A stretch of 46,873 bases of DNA from Gnetum montanum. Lineage: Eukaryota; Streptophyta; Gnetopsida; Gnetales; Gnetaceae. The stretch is taken from the NCBI GenBank assembly GCA_015680685.1, contig MNCI01017655.1, forward strand, positions 1,206,365-1,253,237, read 5' to 3'. The translations under genes and the position numbers were made by a program. Positions 10,660 to 22,129 of the stretch are shown here, piece by piece. The first letter of the stretch is position 1. Each line of letters opens with the position of its first letter. The notes beneath the pieces are model-generated. The model did not search any database, was not told the origin of the DNA, and worked only from the letters and a program-made list of their open reading frames with translations.

Positions 10660-13600
10660 ATGGAGGAATCAAGGAAACTGAAGAAAGCACAAGAAGCTTG
10701 TCTAGAAGAATCATTGTTGATTGGTTTTGCAGAACATGGTAGCATTAATTTTTCGAGCCAATTGAGTCTTGTGAAGGAGGAGGCTAAAAAGCAAATTTTC
10801 ATAGCATGGCCGATCATCATCATGAATCTATTGAGATACTCTATAACACTAGTCTCTACCATGTTTGTTGGTCATTTGGGTGAGCTTCCACTTTCTGGTG
10901 CTTCCATGGCGACATCCCTTGCAAATGTTTTTGGCTTCAATGTTTTGGTAAATTTCAAGTTTGTAACATTTTTTCATTGTGATAATTAAATCTCAAATTC
11001 GTAACTTGCTTCATATGTTTTGCTCAAGTCATGTCAGTATTTGGAATATTGAACCTTAAACTCAAAGTTTTTGTGTCTGTCTGCTTTTTGTTTCATGGGT
11101 TCTGAATGAAACCCTTGCTTTTATGGTCATTTTGGGATACCACACAATTTTAAAATTTGGCCTAGCCTTAAAGCTTGCTGCTTAAAACCTTTACAAATGG
11201 AATTGAAATTGAAGATATTTAATTTCTATTGATACCTTTTTGGACCATATCACTTTCAGAAGAACGTACTTATCATAAAATGAAACTGAAATTAAATGTA
11301 TTGAATAGACTGAGACCCCTTGAACTACACCAGTTTCAGATTAACTCACCTATTCTAACAAGCACTTAGTTTTAGCTTTATAATTTACGCTGAAGTTACG
11401 ATCAAAGACCCTAGGAATGAAACAATAATGAAAAAAAAATGTAAATATATGGAAGGAAAAAAGACAATTTCATTTTTCTTAATACTTTGATCTCCATTTG
11501 TGTGCATGTTCGTTGTGTAAAACTTCAGATGGGGATGGCATCAGCTCTGGAAACTCTTTGTGGACAAGCATATGGAGCAAAACAGTACCCTTTGCTTGGA
11601 GTTTTGTTTCAACGAGCCGTTTTTATTTTATCATGTATGGCCATACCACTTTCCATTGTCTGCATATTTATGCAAAGTATTCTTATCGCCCTTGGTCAGG
11701 ACCCTGCTATAGTCCGTGTAGCTGGCCAATATGCAATTTGGATGATTCCTAGCTTTTTTTCCTTTGCATTTCTTCTACCTTTAATGAAATTTCTCCAGGC
11801 ACAGAGCATTGTTATGCCTCTGATGTTCCGTTCTGCCATCGTCTTTGCTTTGCATGTCCCCATCTGCTGGGTTTTTGTATTCAAGGTTGGTTTAGGGATA
11901 CATGGGGCAGCCTTGGCAAATTCCATATCTTACTGGGTCAATGTTGCTGTTCTCATGCTTTACTGTATAATGTCTCCTGCCTGCAAGAAAACATGGTCAC
12001 CAGTTTCAAGAAATGCTTTTAAGGACATCCAAAGTTTTATCAAGCTTGCAGTTCCTTCCACTCTAATGAATTGGTGTGTATATGATTTCTTCTGTTTACA
12101 AAGTTTATGAAGATTGTGATTTTCAGTTGTCAATACATTTAGCACATAAAGACCTAACCCTCTTGCCTGCCACTGACAACAGCCTGGAGAATTGTTCTTT
12201 TGAGATAATTCTCATACTCTCTGGCTTGATGCCCAAACCAGAGTTGCAGACATCTGTTACGTCTATCAGGTACATACATGCAAAAGCTAGATCCATTCAA
12301 TCATGGAACTGATGGAATAACAATTAGAAAACAGCTTTCTTGTATTCTTTATAATCATACCTAACTGGCAATTATCCTTTTCTCTCTTTTAGCCTCAACA
12401 CTATTGCACTGGTTTACATGATTCCCACCGGACTTAGTGCAGATGTCAGGTAGTACTAAACTGAATTCTGTCAATTTTGTAATTTCAATATCTAATAGTG
12501 CTGGATTTTTATTACTGCCTCACAGTACTAGAGTTTCCAATGAATTAGGAGCAGGAGCAGCTCAAAAAGCCAAACTGGCAGTGAAAACAGTTATTTCTCT
12601 GGCATCTTTGGAGGTGGCCTTCGTGGCAGGCATATTGTTTGGCATCAGGAAAATATGGGCTAAAGCATTTAGCAGTGAAGCAGAAGTTATTGACAGTGCC
12701 TCCTTGCTGACACCTATTCTAGCCATAGCCACAATTATGGATGGTCTTCAATGTGTTTTGTCAGGTAAGAAATTTTGCAAGAAATTCAAGAAATTTTTGA
12801 AACTTAGACCCTGTTGGATAGTAGAAATGTAAGAAATTTTTAACCTGATCGATAATAAATTGGTACTAAAAACATTGGATGATGATTGGTTTCTTTTTAA
12901 TTTAGGCATGTGAAGGATGTTGCATTGGTTACAGGGGTTTGTAGAGGTTGTGGATGGCTCAATCTTGGAGCCTATGCAAATCTTGCTGCATATTATATTG
13001 TTGGCATTCCTCTGGCTGTTTTGTTAGGACTTGTCCTTCATTTACATATCAAGGTCGTTACAAATCCTTCATTTAAGTTACTCCAAACGTATCCTGCCTG
13101 TGATTGTTTCTTCATTTCTAACGTGGAAATATGACATTCTTTCTTGTACTTCACCCCAGGGACTTTGGCTTGGAATGATTTGTGGATTGACTGCACAAGC
13201 GGCTTTGCTTTCCATCATTACAGCTCAGACTAATTGGTCTGAACAGGTTGGGTTGCTTTTTAATAAACAATAAGAAAATTAACAAATTTTTTATTATGAT
13301 TGTTGATACCAACACGCCCATGCTTGCTTGACATGGGGCCTTTGTTTATTTTTTTAAAAAAAAAAGAAAAAAAGAAAGAAGAATAAAAATAAAAAAAAAT
13401 AAAAAATAAAAAAAAGATGGTTTACCCTAACCCTAAAATTGGCTATAAAAAGCCATCAAGGTGATGGAGTTGGGGGAGGAGGAGTGGAGAAGTTAGGCCA
13501 GGAACCCTAGCCCAATGAGGCTAGGGCCATGAAGCCATGGACTAAACCTCCTCTCTCCCTGGATGGTTGCCAATGGTTTCTTTTTCTTTCTTTTTTCCAG

Positions 13601-14912
13601 TAATGGGCAATTTGGGCGGTTGGACATTGGCAGATTTTCTTTTATTTTCTGAGCAATTTGGGCTGTTGGACGTCAGCAGATTTTCTTTTATTTTCAGCAG
13701 ATAGCATGTGGTTCTTTCTATCTTCTTTTATTTCAGCAAATGGCAAGTGGTGGTAGTGGATTTATATTTATGCAGTTGGCGGTTCGCAGGGCATTGGTGA
13801 TGTTTGATCGCAACTACACATGATTCTTGCAGCAACATAACCATGCATCCTATCGATGGATCTTCTCTTCATCTTATTTTATTTCAGCAACTGGCATGTG
13901 GTGGTGGTGGATTTATATTTATGTAGTTGGCGGTTCGCAGGGCATTGGTGATGTTTGATCGCAACTACACATGATTCTTGCGGCAACATAACCATGCATC
14001 CTGTCGATGGATCTTCTCTTCATCTTCTTTTATTTCAGCAAATGGCATGTTGTGGTGGTGGATTTATATTTATGCAATTGGTGGTTCGCAGGGCATTGGT
14101 GATGTTTGATCGCAACTACACATGATTCTTGCGGCAACATAACCATGCATCCTGTCGATAGATCTTCTCTTCATCTTTTTTTATTTCAGCAAATGGCATG
14201 TGGTGGTGGTGGATTTATATTTATGCAGTTGGCGGTTCGCAGGGCATTGATGATGTTTGATCGCAGCTACACATGATTCTTGCGGCAACATAACCATGCA
14301 TCCTATCAATGGATCTTCTCTTCATCTTCTTTTATTTCAGCAAATGGCATGTTGTGGTGGTGGATTTATATTTATGCAATTGGTGGTTCGCAGGGCATTG
14401 GTGATGTTTGATCGCAGCTACACATGATTCTTGCAGCAACACAACCATGCATCCTGTCGATGGTTCCTGGTTCTCTCTCCTTTAGTTTTTTTTTCATACT
14501 TTATTTCTCTCTATGTATTCTCTCTCTCTCTCTATCAGTTGATCACATGGCTCTCTCCAGCTGAGACTATTCCCGGGTTTCCGTACCCATACAGGAGGCA
14601 CCTGAGGCAATAGTCTTCTCAAACGAGTTTTTCCGGTGTTGGCATGACCAAAATTTATGCATCAACAATGATAAAGATCAATAGCCATTACACATGAAGA
14701 ACATGTTAGGAACACTAAAAATTATGTTGCCATGTAGTTGCTCTATATGTGATTGCTACTTGAAAAAAAAAATCTTTTGAAATTCTTGTAGTCGCTCTAT
14801 ATGTGGTTGCTACTAAAAAGAAATATTTCGAAATTCTTCTGTTGACCAGGAAAGGAAGGTAAGAGAAAGGGTGGATGCATCAGCCTTGCCCATTTTTGAT
14901 TCTGACAGTTGA
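10660..14912 (+). CDS. MATE efflux transporter (DETOXIFICATION type), eight exons
   Basis: Proton- or sodium-coupled exporter of secondary metabolites or xenobiotics in a plant membrane. Exons by splice signals and phase: 10660-10947, 11529-12073, 12183-12269, 12393-12449, 12526-12764, 12935-13053, 13160-13246, 14850-14912. Together they give 1485 nt, 494 residues, with every junction GT-AG and phase-compatible. Residues 97-116 carry the MASALETLCGQAYGAKQY block, CLE lies near 278, STRVSNELGAG at 326-336 and GVCRGCGW at 406-413. These are the hallmarks of plant MATE proteins, most like the DTX1-19 group; length is normal and about 12 membrane segments are expected. The ATG at 10660 is the first in frame with the conserved exon 1. 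The last intron (about 1.6 kb) holds a solo LTR. Substrate cannot be read from the sequence. Confidence 0.95.
13301..14667 (+). mobile_element. Solo LTR in last intron of MATE gene
   Basis: 1367 bp, from TGTTGATACC to GCATCAACA, flanked by the perfect 5-bp target duplication ATGAT (13296-13300 and 14668-14672). A TATA box (TATAAAAA, 13444-13451) puts it in the same orientation as the gene. It holds an A-rich tract (13353-13415), a pair of roughly 57-bp repeats (13605-13720) and a 151-bp tandem array. No protein-coding interior and no second LTR, so it is the product of LTR-LTR recombination. The parent family is not identified. Confidence 0.93.
13731..14465 (+). repeat. 151-bp tandem array inside the solo LTR
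   Basis: Nearly five copies; the marker TTTCAGCAA recurs at 13731, 13882, 14033, 14184 and 14335, a constant spacing of 151. Each unit contains TGATGTTTGATCGCA and CATCCTGTCGATGGATC. Copies differ at a few positions each. The array lies downstream of the LTR's TATA box, so it is in transcribed LTR sequence if that promoter works. Confidence 0.95.
14734..14840 (+). repeat. Tandem duplication just before last MATE exon
   Basis: Two diverged units (about 14734-14787 and 14788-14839), each starting GTAGT-GCTCTATATGTG and ending GAAATTCTT. The second runs into the polypyrimidine tract and acceptor of the final exon. Confidence 0.85.
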
Positions 14913-14941
14913 ATGTGGGTTGCAATTGTAACAATTTTTCT

Positions 14942-14948
14942 AATAAAG
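14942..14948 (+). terminator. Candidate polyadenylation signal of MATE gene
   Basis: AATAAAG 30 bp after the stop codon, followed by T- and AT-rich sequence. A typical near-upstream element for plant 3' ends. Confidence 0.5.
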
Positions 14949-15125
14949 ATGTGTATTTATTTGATAATTAATATTTTCCATGGTTTGGATTTTCAGATAC
15001 TTTATGAATAAGATGTAAATTGTTATCAACCCTAAATGTATACTGGTGAAAACCAAATTCTGTCAGATGTAATAAGCAAACCTGAATTTAGTGCCATGTA
15101 GTTTTGAGAAGTAAGACAAAGTTTT
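14949..15125. other. 3' flank of the MATE gene
   Basis: AT-rich sequence with no coding potential or repeat that I can recognise; it probably includes the rest of the 3' untranslated region. Confidence 0.4.
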
Positions 15126-15306
15126 GCGAGTGTTGGTTGGCTCAACGGTACAGGGAGTTCTTGTGTTATACAGGAGGTTGTGAGTTTGATTCCATCTGCA
15201 CTCATACTAACTGTTAATACTTACTTCAAAAATAAAACAAGTGGTATGTTTGATTCCATCTGCACTCATACTAGATGCTAATACTTTAAAAATAAAACAA
15301 GTGCAT
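15126..15306 (+). mobile_element. tRNA-derived SINE-like sequence
   Basis: An A box (TGGCTCAACGG, 15138-15148) and a B box (GTTTGATTCC, 15184-15193) lie 35 bp apart, the spacing of a Pol III internal promoter. The 64 bp starting inside the B box is duplicated in tandem (15185-15248 and 15249-15306). The flanking segment does not fold into a tRNA with an anticodon arm and CCA-ready acceptor, so I call a SINE remnant, not a tRNA gene. Confidence 0.55.
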
Positions 15307-15811
15307 ACCACACAGTTGTTACTGATCTCACAATCAACAATTTAATTAATTAATAATATGGCCACAGTTCTTAATACATGGTTGCTTTCCTACCTATTAA
15401 TTTCTCAGAAAAGTCTCTGCTAGTCGTGCACTCTACTTTCAATATAGTTGTGATTCTGTGCATAGGTTACAGCGATATCAGTTGGACTATTTTATTTTCT
15501 ACGTTTAAATGAAATGCCTTCTTTTAGTATCTATAGAAGATCATGGTTTTTGTTGACAAGGTCAGCTTTTAATAGTAGTAACTATCACTTTAATGAATTT
15601 GCAAACATTGAATAATGTTAAGATATGGTTTATGTGTTAGGGTCCTTATTTATTCCTTCATTCAATATCTAAGATACCAAGATTTACTGCATGTACTACC
15701 CATCTTTATTATATCATTAAGAAAGACTTTTTTTTGAAAAATCCTTTTAAAGTAGCAATGTTAATCTTTTGCCTTTGTTATTTTCAGGTAATGCTTCTTG
15801 GAAGGGCACTA
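15307..15811. other. Unassigned AT-rich DNA
   Basis: No coding potential, repeat or element recognised between the SINE-like sequence and the Tat-1 LTR. Confidence 0.4.
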
Positions 15812-17449
15812 CAACAACATTAGAAATAATGAAGACATCCTTGCTTCACGAGATCTTTGCAATTCGAGCAGCGTTACGGCAGTTCTTCACGAGATGGATG
15901 CTTTGATTTTCAAACTGTCTGCTTCAGCAAGTTTTCTAGGTCAAGGAGTCTTGCTACAGTATGCTACACCGTGTAGCATAGCAAACTTTAGAAGATGTTC
16001 ACAGAAGCATAGTGCTACGCTATGGTGTGCTACGCAATGTAGCGCACCATAGAAAAAGCTAGACAACTAGTCCCCTCGCCTGACTTCAAGTCCTTTGGTA
16101 ATGTCTCCTTCCGCCAGAAAGCGGAAAACTTGGCAAAATCAAGTCATGTTTGCTGCTACACTACGCTAAGCTACAAGGCGCAGCGAGGTGTAGCAATTCT
16201 GCAAAAGTGAAAGAAGGAAACTCAAAGGGCAGGATCAGCAAGTTTGCAAGTTTCGCAGTGCAAAAGACAAAGTTTACAGATGGACAACATTTTTTGCGAC
16301 TAAGGCTAGTTGTTATGCTCCGATATGCTACATAGCGTATCATAGCATAGCAAAAATATGCGACAAACAGTTAGCGCACTCCAAAGGTTTCTAATGCATG
16401 TAGCAGGACACAATGCAAGTTTCTCGCTTCAAACCAACGGCTACGCTACACTACGTTGCGTAGCGTAGCACAACGTAACAAAATGCTACACCATGCCAAA
16501 CATGCTACGCTACAAAGCATGGCAAGACGTGGTGAGCAATTACGCAACATTAATGCACCTCACCTAATTGTAACGTTGCTCTCACAGCGTAATTACAACA
16601 CAAAAATTTTGTAATTACAGCATGGTAGGCTCACCCAACAATCATGCAGGCACGTGCAGCATAGACAAGTCAACATAGGCCCAAGGCACGTGGCATTCAA
16701 ACCGCATCTTTCGCGTGCCCTTGGTCCTATAAATACCCCAATGAGCGATGCTTAAAATCTAGTTGGCTAGTTCGTTCGAGCACTAGGACACTCTGAACTT
16801 TGGAGTTTCTGGCACTCAGGCTCTCTTTTCACACTTTCGGTTCCAGTCTTCTAAACAGTCTAGTCGACTAACAATTTTGTTAGCTGACAAGCAAGCAAGA
16901 TAGCACTATAACCTCGAGCATTGTAAGCTTCCTATTTCGACATTGAACAGTTAGCATTCTCAATTGGCATTCTATTCTGTTCTTTCCTACCACCTTGGTA
17001 GCACTTCGCATTGTTAATGCCTGAGTCCGCATTCAAGCACACAGTCGTCTCGCTCTATACGTCTTGGTTACCTTCTTGATCTCTGCACTTCCCAGCGCTA
17101 TACAACCAACAGTATCCATATTGACAAAGCAAAGTTGTAACTCCAAAGCGGTGCATTTTTCTAACTGCATTTTACTTTGTCTCCTAGTTATTATTGCATT
17201 TTACACTATTTTCTGCTTCTTTTACATTTAAGCATTACTTCGCACTATTAGTTTTCATTTTTTCAAATCACATGTTGCAAAAGGTTATATAGACACTGAC
17301 TAAGTCCCTGTATGATCGACCAGACCATTTAGGGCACCCTGTTTCTATCCCATCTAGCATGGCCCTCCCGCAGAAACGGGGTTGAGACTATCGCCAGCCG
17401 ATGACCCATCGACATTCTTTTTCAGCCGCTGACATTTTTGATTGCTATA
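15812..17449 (+). repeat. 5' LTR of Tat-1
   Basis: About 1638 bp, aligned with 33989-35609. In one 77-base stretch read side by side (15872 onward) there are five differences, four of them transitions. TATA box TATAAATA at 16728-16735. The upstream half is full of TACGCTA / TAGCGTA words forming inverted repeats, for example 16021-16033 against 16039-16051. The 3' edge is sharp (alignment ends after GCTATA; the 3' copy has GCTACA). The 5' edge is approximate, because weak similarity continues into the purine tract of the other copy. No target duplication found. Confidence 0.85.
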
Positions 17450-17906
17450 GTTTCTCTAGAGCTAGAAAGAAGGCCTTTGGTGCCCTTTCCGTGTGTCACG
17501 GTAGTCTTGTAAGCCTTTTGCACCCTGATACGCATTAGTGTAAACTTGACACCCATATGTGGTTGTTTATGCATCGTGTGGTGCATATCGGTCACCTCAA
17601 CAGTTCTTTTGGAACCCTACAAGACATAAAACCTCTAGTTGCTAGCTGACTTACCTATCTTATGGTAGTCTTGCATGTGTTCTGTACCCTATTGCGCACT
17701 AGCATAAACGTGACACCTTTTTGCGGTTGTTTACGCATCGTGTGGTATAGGTTGGTCGCCTCAACGACTCCTTGGGAGCCTTGCAAGATATAAAGCCTCT
17801 TTTTGATTACTTGCCAACTTTTTTACTCTTCTCATTCACAAAACTGTTTAGCTTTCTTGATTTCTTTACTTTTTTTGCATTTGCAAAACTGTCTAGCCTA
17901 GTAACA
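17450..17906 (+). other. Leader of Tat-1 with 164-bp tandem pair
   Basis: Untranslated leader between LTR and gag. Two diverged units of about 164 bp start at 17502 and 17666. Both contain a TAGTCTTG start, GTGACACC/TTGACACC, TTTA-GCATCGTGTGGT, and CAAGA-ATAAA-CCTCT. No convincing primer-binding site was recognised next to the LTR. Confidence 0.7.
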
Positions 17907-20530
17907 ATGGTTTCCATAACTACTACTGCTAAAACCTTCAATGTGGAGGTTCCCATCACGGTTCAAGGCACCACTGGTGCCGAACAACTGCTAAACCCAA
18001 TGCTGGAAACATGGCAATCCCTCAGGATCCAAAACCAAGAACCTGAGGGCTTGGCCTAGCAACAAGAGTGCTACAAATTCCTCTATGCAAAGGTTCAGGC
18101 AAACCTACCTTTGGATGTACACAAATTCGAGGGCAAACATAACTTCAAGTTCATTTACTGTGATGGGAAGGAGTTCGTTCCCACTCCCAGTGCTTCCATA
18201 CCTTTGACATAGATAAACCAAAGGCTTCTAGACCAACTAATCTAGTTGGCTAGGCTTAGAGAGTAGCAGGACACAGTGTCCAACTAGGATGACACCTTTC
18301 AGGATGGACAGGAGGAACTCGATTCCCAATCCAATGAGGGAGGTCAAACCAACCCCGTTCCTATCCCTCCTACCTAGTCTTTCTGGGCTGACCGATTTTC
18401 TGTCATTGCACCTTTTTTTATCACGCCTACGCTCCCGCAACCTGCAACTACAACTGCAATGGGTAGCCATGTCACCTTCCTAGCATATCAATTCCCTTAT
18501 TCCCCTATTTCATTTATAGCAACTATGCTTCCACAAATTGTTCAGTGGCCCATTCCTGCAATGCGTCACACACCAATCATGGCTACCTTGCTGCATGTTC
18601 ACACTATACCTACTTTGTAGTCATACGCAACTTCCGTTCTAATTCCTACGTTCACATCTATTCCACCCATGACGGCGGGTCTAGGCCCATCCACATGGTG
18701 GACCCCATTCACTTCTATGCCTATTCCACAACCTTTGCAGATGTCTCACTATGTTTACCCTTAGACCTACTAAACCCTACAAATAGTACAACCTAACACA
18801 GGGCAATGATGTATTTTGCCAATGACACATGCAGTCTATCCAGTGGCTCAAACCATAGTTACTGCTCCAATAGCACCACCTACCGGGTGGTGGACAATGC
18901 AAGCAGCACCTTTCATGGGTGCTACCCTAATGGTACCTTCAATGGATCACATTGCCACCCTTGCCATTCCATAGGTGGGGGTTGCCTTGGCAGTTCCCCA
19001 ACCACCTACACCGTCGCAAGGTTTGGATCAAGCGTTCCAGCTTATCTAGACCCTCATTGAGGAAATCAAACGTCTCAAGGCCGTCGAGTCTGACACGATA
19101 CAAGTCATGGACTTTTACTAGGATGACCCCATCAGCCTTGAAATCCCTACTCTGACGCTACCCCTAGGGATGTCTCTTCCACACTTCACAAAGTACGATG
19201 GGGAGGGGGATCCCAATGCAGATCTAGTTACCTTTAGGTTTAAGTCTCTTCTATTGCAACAATGGCCACACACGATTATTCTTGTCTTTGCCATGTCCCT
19301 AGCCAGGAGAGCCTTAGATTGGTATCGTGTGTTGTCATGCTTGTTCATTTCAACTCTAGAAGAGCTTCTAACCCAGTTCGTGACACCCTTCAAGTATAAC
19401 TTGAAGTCAAAAATCACACTAGATCAGCTAATGACTGTGAAGCAGGAGCCTTTGGAACTGGTCCATAAGTTCATCCAGCAATGGAGCGCAACCCTTAACG
19501 AAATCCACAAGCCCATCGCAGAAGCCCACTTGTTGGTCATCTTTAAAGGTGTAGTGAACGACTTCATTAAGTCTAAACTATACTATCTCACCCCTTGCAC
19601 TCTTAGTCAAGCCTTTACTCAGACTAAAAGTATACAAGATGCGACTGAGGCGAGCAAAGACCCAGCCTACATTGTCTACAAAAACACCTTCACAAAGAAG
19701 GACAAGCGTAAGGCCCCAACGACCATAGCGGCCACTATGGCAACTGAGGCCAAGCCCAGACCTAGTAACAATGGTAACAAGGATGACAAGAAACTGATCG
19801 TACTCGTAGCTAACCCCATGCCCAAGCAGGGTAGCATGTCGTAAACTCCAGTACCCACGCCTAAGACATCTGCACAACCCAAACCAAACTTTGAGCGTAA
19901 AAATTGCTCAAAGTACAGCCCACTACCTCTTAAGCCTTCGAAACTTCTGAAGCAATTACTGGCAGTGAGGAACATTCAACACAAGAAGATGTTGGAAGAA
20001 TAAAGTAGGAGACATCAACGTTATTGTGAAATCCTTAGGAACCCCTCCTTGGCCCTACCTAATGAGCCCCCAATTCCTAAGGGTTTCTAGCTGGACAGCT
20101 TTTGTGACTACCACCAACAGTGTGGTCACAACATGGATTACTATCTGGCATTGCAAGATGACATCTAGAGGTTGATTGACTAGGGAAAACTGGTGTTGGA
20201 TGAAAGCAACCCAGTATGTCTTGAAAACCAATCTATGCATGTATACATAGACCCCCTCAATGCCAACAATGTCGGTTACATCATCAATGCAATTGGCATT
20301 CATAGTCATCCTAGGCCACCCCGGTAGCCATTCGTGGTCTGTGTACCTCAATGTAGTGCACTAGCACCACGAGCAGCTAATCAAAGCTTGCAACAGCCGT
20401 TCGTCCTGAGAGTTCCTCCACAGGTGTCCATCTCCATGCCACCTATTAGTGAAACTGTGCTACTTCACCCGCTAACACCATTTTCTCCTTTCGTCATTAG
20501 GGGGCCAACTCCTTCATAGCCCCCGCCTCA
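17907..20530 (+). pseudogene. Tat-1 gag, nonsense-mutated
   Basis: Capsid polyprotein of a Tat-lineage element. From ATG 17907 one frame can be followed for about 2.6 kb without a frameshift; about 19 stops interrupt it, roughly 15 of them TAG where related proteins have mostly Gln. After a Pro/Thr-rich N-terminal half, the retrotransposon gag core covers 19160-19700: PHFTKYDGEGDP, then LARRALDWYRVL and the FVTPFKYN segment. A CDYHQQCGHNMDYY block near 20105-20150 matches the C-x2-H-x4-GH box typical of Tat gag, with its last Cys lost to Tyr. Function is gone in this copy. Confidence 0.85.
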
Positions 20531-20559
20531 CATAAGATAGATGAACAACCTTCTCATCC

Positions 20560-21730
20560 TAAGAACTATGAAGTGCATTTTGCAAGTGAGGCGTTGAAGG
20601 GGAATACCACCCAAGGCATTCCCAAGCCTATGTCTTTGCCCCTTGCATCTGCACCCTCATCACCAAAGACAAATGTCACTATAACCAGCAGTCCATGACA
20701 CCTTGCCAAAAAGGGGATGAACCTAGATCTGAAGTTGCCCCTCCTCAGGAAATTCATCTTCTAGGATGAATCGAAGAAGAGGAAAGTGCTAAACAGGGGA
20801 ATGGCCAAGACCTTTTGGATGCCCTCACTCAGGTCAAGTAAGCTCTAAAATAGAAAAAAACTACATTGAGCCTATACAACCTAATCATGATGTCTGTCTC
20901 CCACCGCGAGGCTCTGATCCACATGTTGATAGTGATTCTAGTCAATGAAGACATGCCAGCAGAAGAGGAAGTGACCCACTCGGTCATGCTTCCCTCTGCA
21001 CCCATAGAGCCCGAGCCATCCAAATTTACTTTTAGCAACGATAGCATTAGAGAAGATCCCAAGAGGGATTAGGTGACAACGACACCCCTTTTTATCATAA
21101 TTTAGGTCAACCAACATCGAATCCAAAGGGTCCACATTAATGATGGGGCTGCCACGAATGTCATCCCCTTCCCTATTTTGGACAAGTTGGGCTTGGTCAA
21201 CTAAATCAAACCCACAATGACGTCGTGCCTAAGGTCGTTCAATGGGGCACTCATCCTGGTGAAAGGCATAGTCTACATAGACTTCGTAGTAGGAGGCCAG
21301 TTCCCCACAAGCACAACATTCATCGTGGTCAAGGAAATGCCTGGGTTTAACCTGATCTTGGGGAGATCATGGTTAGGACAACTTAGGATTGTCTCCTCAC
21401 CCATACATTAGGAAATCCACCTACCATACGCGGGCAGGCAGGTGGTGATCCATGGTGACAAAGTAGCAGCACAAGCTATCAGTAATGTAGACATGGAGTA
21501 GGGTTCAAAGGTCATAACCTTTGAGAATGAAACACCTACTTATGCACACGTTAACCATCCAACGAGAGAATTGGCTCAACAAGCCGGTGACCAAAACGAA
21601 AGCATGTGGGTTGAGTTACCCTTCCAAGCGGGGGACAACAATGCAAACACAGGCCTTGGAAAAACACCTTGGTCTTACATTCCACTCAACCCACAATGGA
21701 TCAAGAAGCAGCTACGCATAGCATAGCAAC
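20560..21730 (+). pseudogene. Tat-1 protease region, nonsense-mutated
   Basis: A frame shifted by one relative to gag begins about here; whether this was a natural gag-pol shift or a mutation is unclear. The pre-protease block SVSHREALIHML near 20890 is usual in Tat proteins. The aspartic protease active site reads HINDGAATNVIP at 21133-21168: the catalytic Asp is Asn (AAT at 21139-21141, one G-to-A change). The C-terminal GFNLILGRSWLGQL at 21340-21382 and SSPIH after it are typical. Stops include TAG at 21410. The coding similarity ends about 21725, where the antisense module begins. Confidence 0.82.
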
Positions 21731-22129
21731 CCCACGGCTTCCTGCCCAGTTGCCATCCCTTGTACCTTCACCACTTTTTGCTTTGTTAACATACCATCCT
21801 TTTGGTATGCTACGCTATGGCCTGAAATGGCCTAAAACTATGTTATGCAATGGCCCAAAATGGCCTAAAACTAGCATGAGTCACCAGTTAGTCATTATTC
21901 AAGTTGTTAACGTATCATTTCTTTGGCATGTTACACAAAGGCTTGAAATGGCCTAAAACTAGCAGTGGCCCGAAATGGCCTAAAACTAGCACATGAAAGC
22001 ATGAACATTTTACTTGCAACATAGCATTTATACAGTGTACAAGGTAACATAGAACCAATTTCTGTTTCACAAAATCCTCTTTGCTTTATTCAAAATTTTT
22101 TTCCTTTTAAACAATGTTTGTAAAATTTT
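21731..22129. other. Left border of antisense module
   Basis: Non-coding stretch between the protease frame and the end of the antisense gene. It holds four copies of a short unit with GGCCTAAAACTAG or GGCCTAAAACTATG (about 21828-21990), mixed with TATGCTACGCTATGG words like those in the Tat-1 LTR. It would contain the 3' untranslated region of the antisense gene. Confidence 0.6.

Noticed and set aside
11696-12145. Minus-strand frames opposite MATE exon 2
   Set aside because: They are shadows of a well-supported coding exon.
14515-14535. TC microsatellite
   Set aside because: A short, common repeat inside the solo LTR, of no special note.
15126-15200. A tRNA gene
   Set aside because: A and B boxes are present, but the acceptor stem and anticodon arm do not form.
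17450-17490. TTTGGTGCCCTTTCCGTG as Tat-1 primer-binding site
   Set aside because: It is 30 bp from the LTR edge and I cannot match it to a plant tRNA 3' end with confidence.
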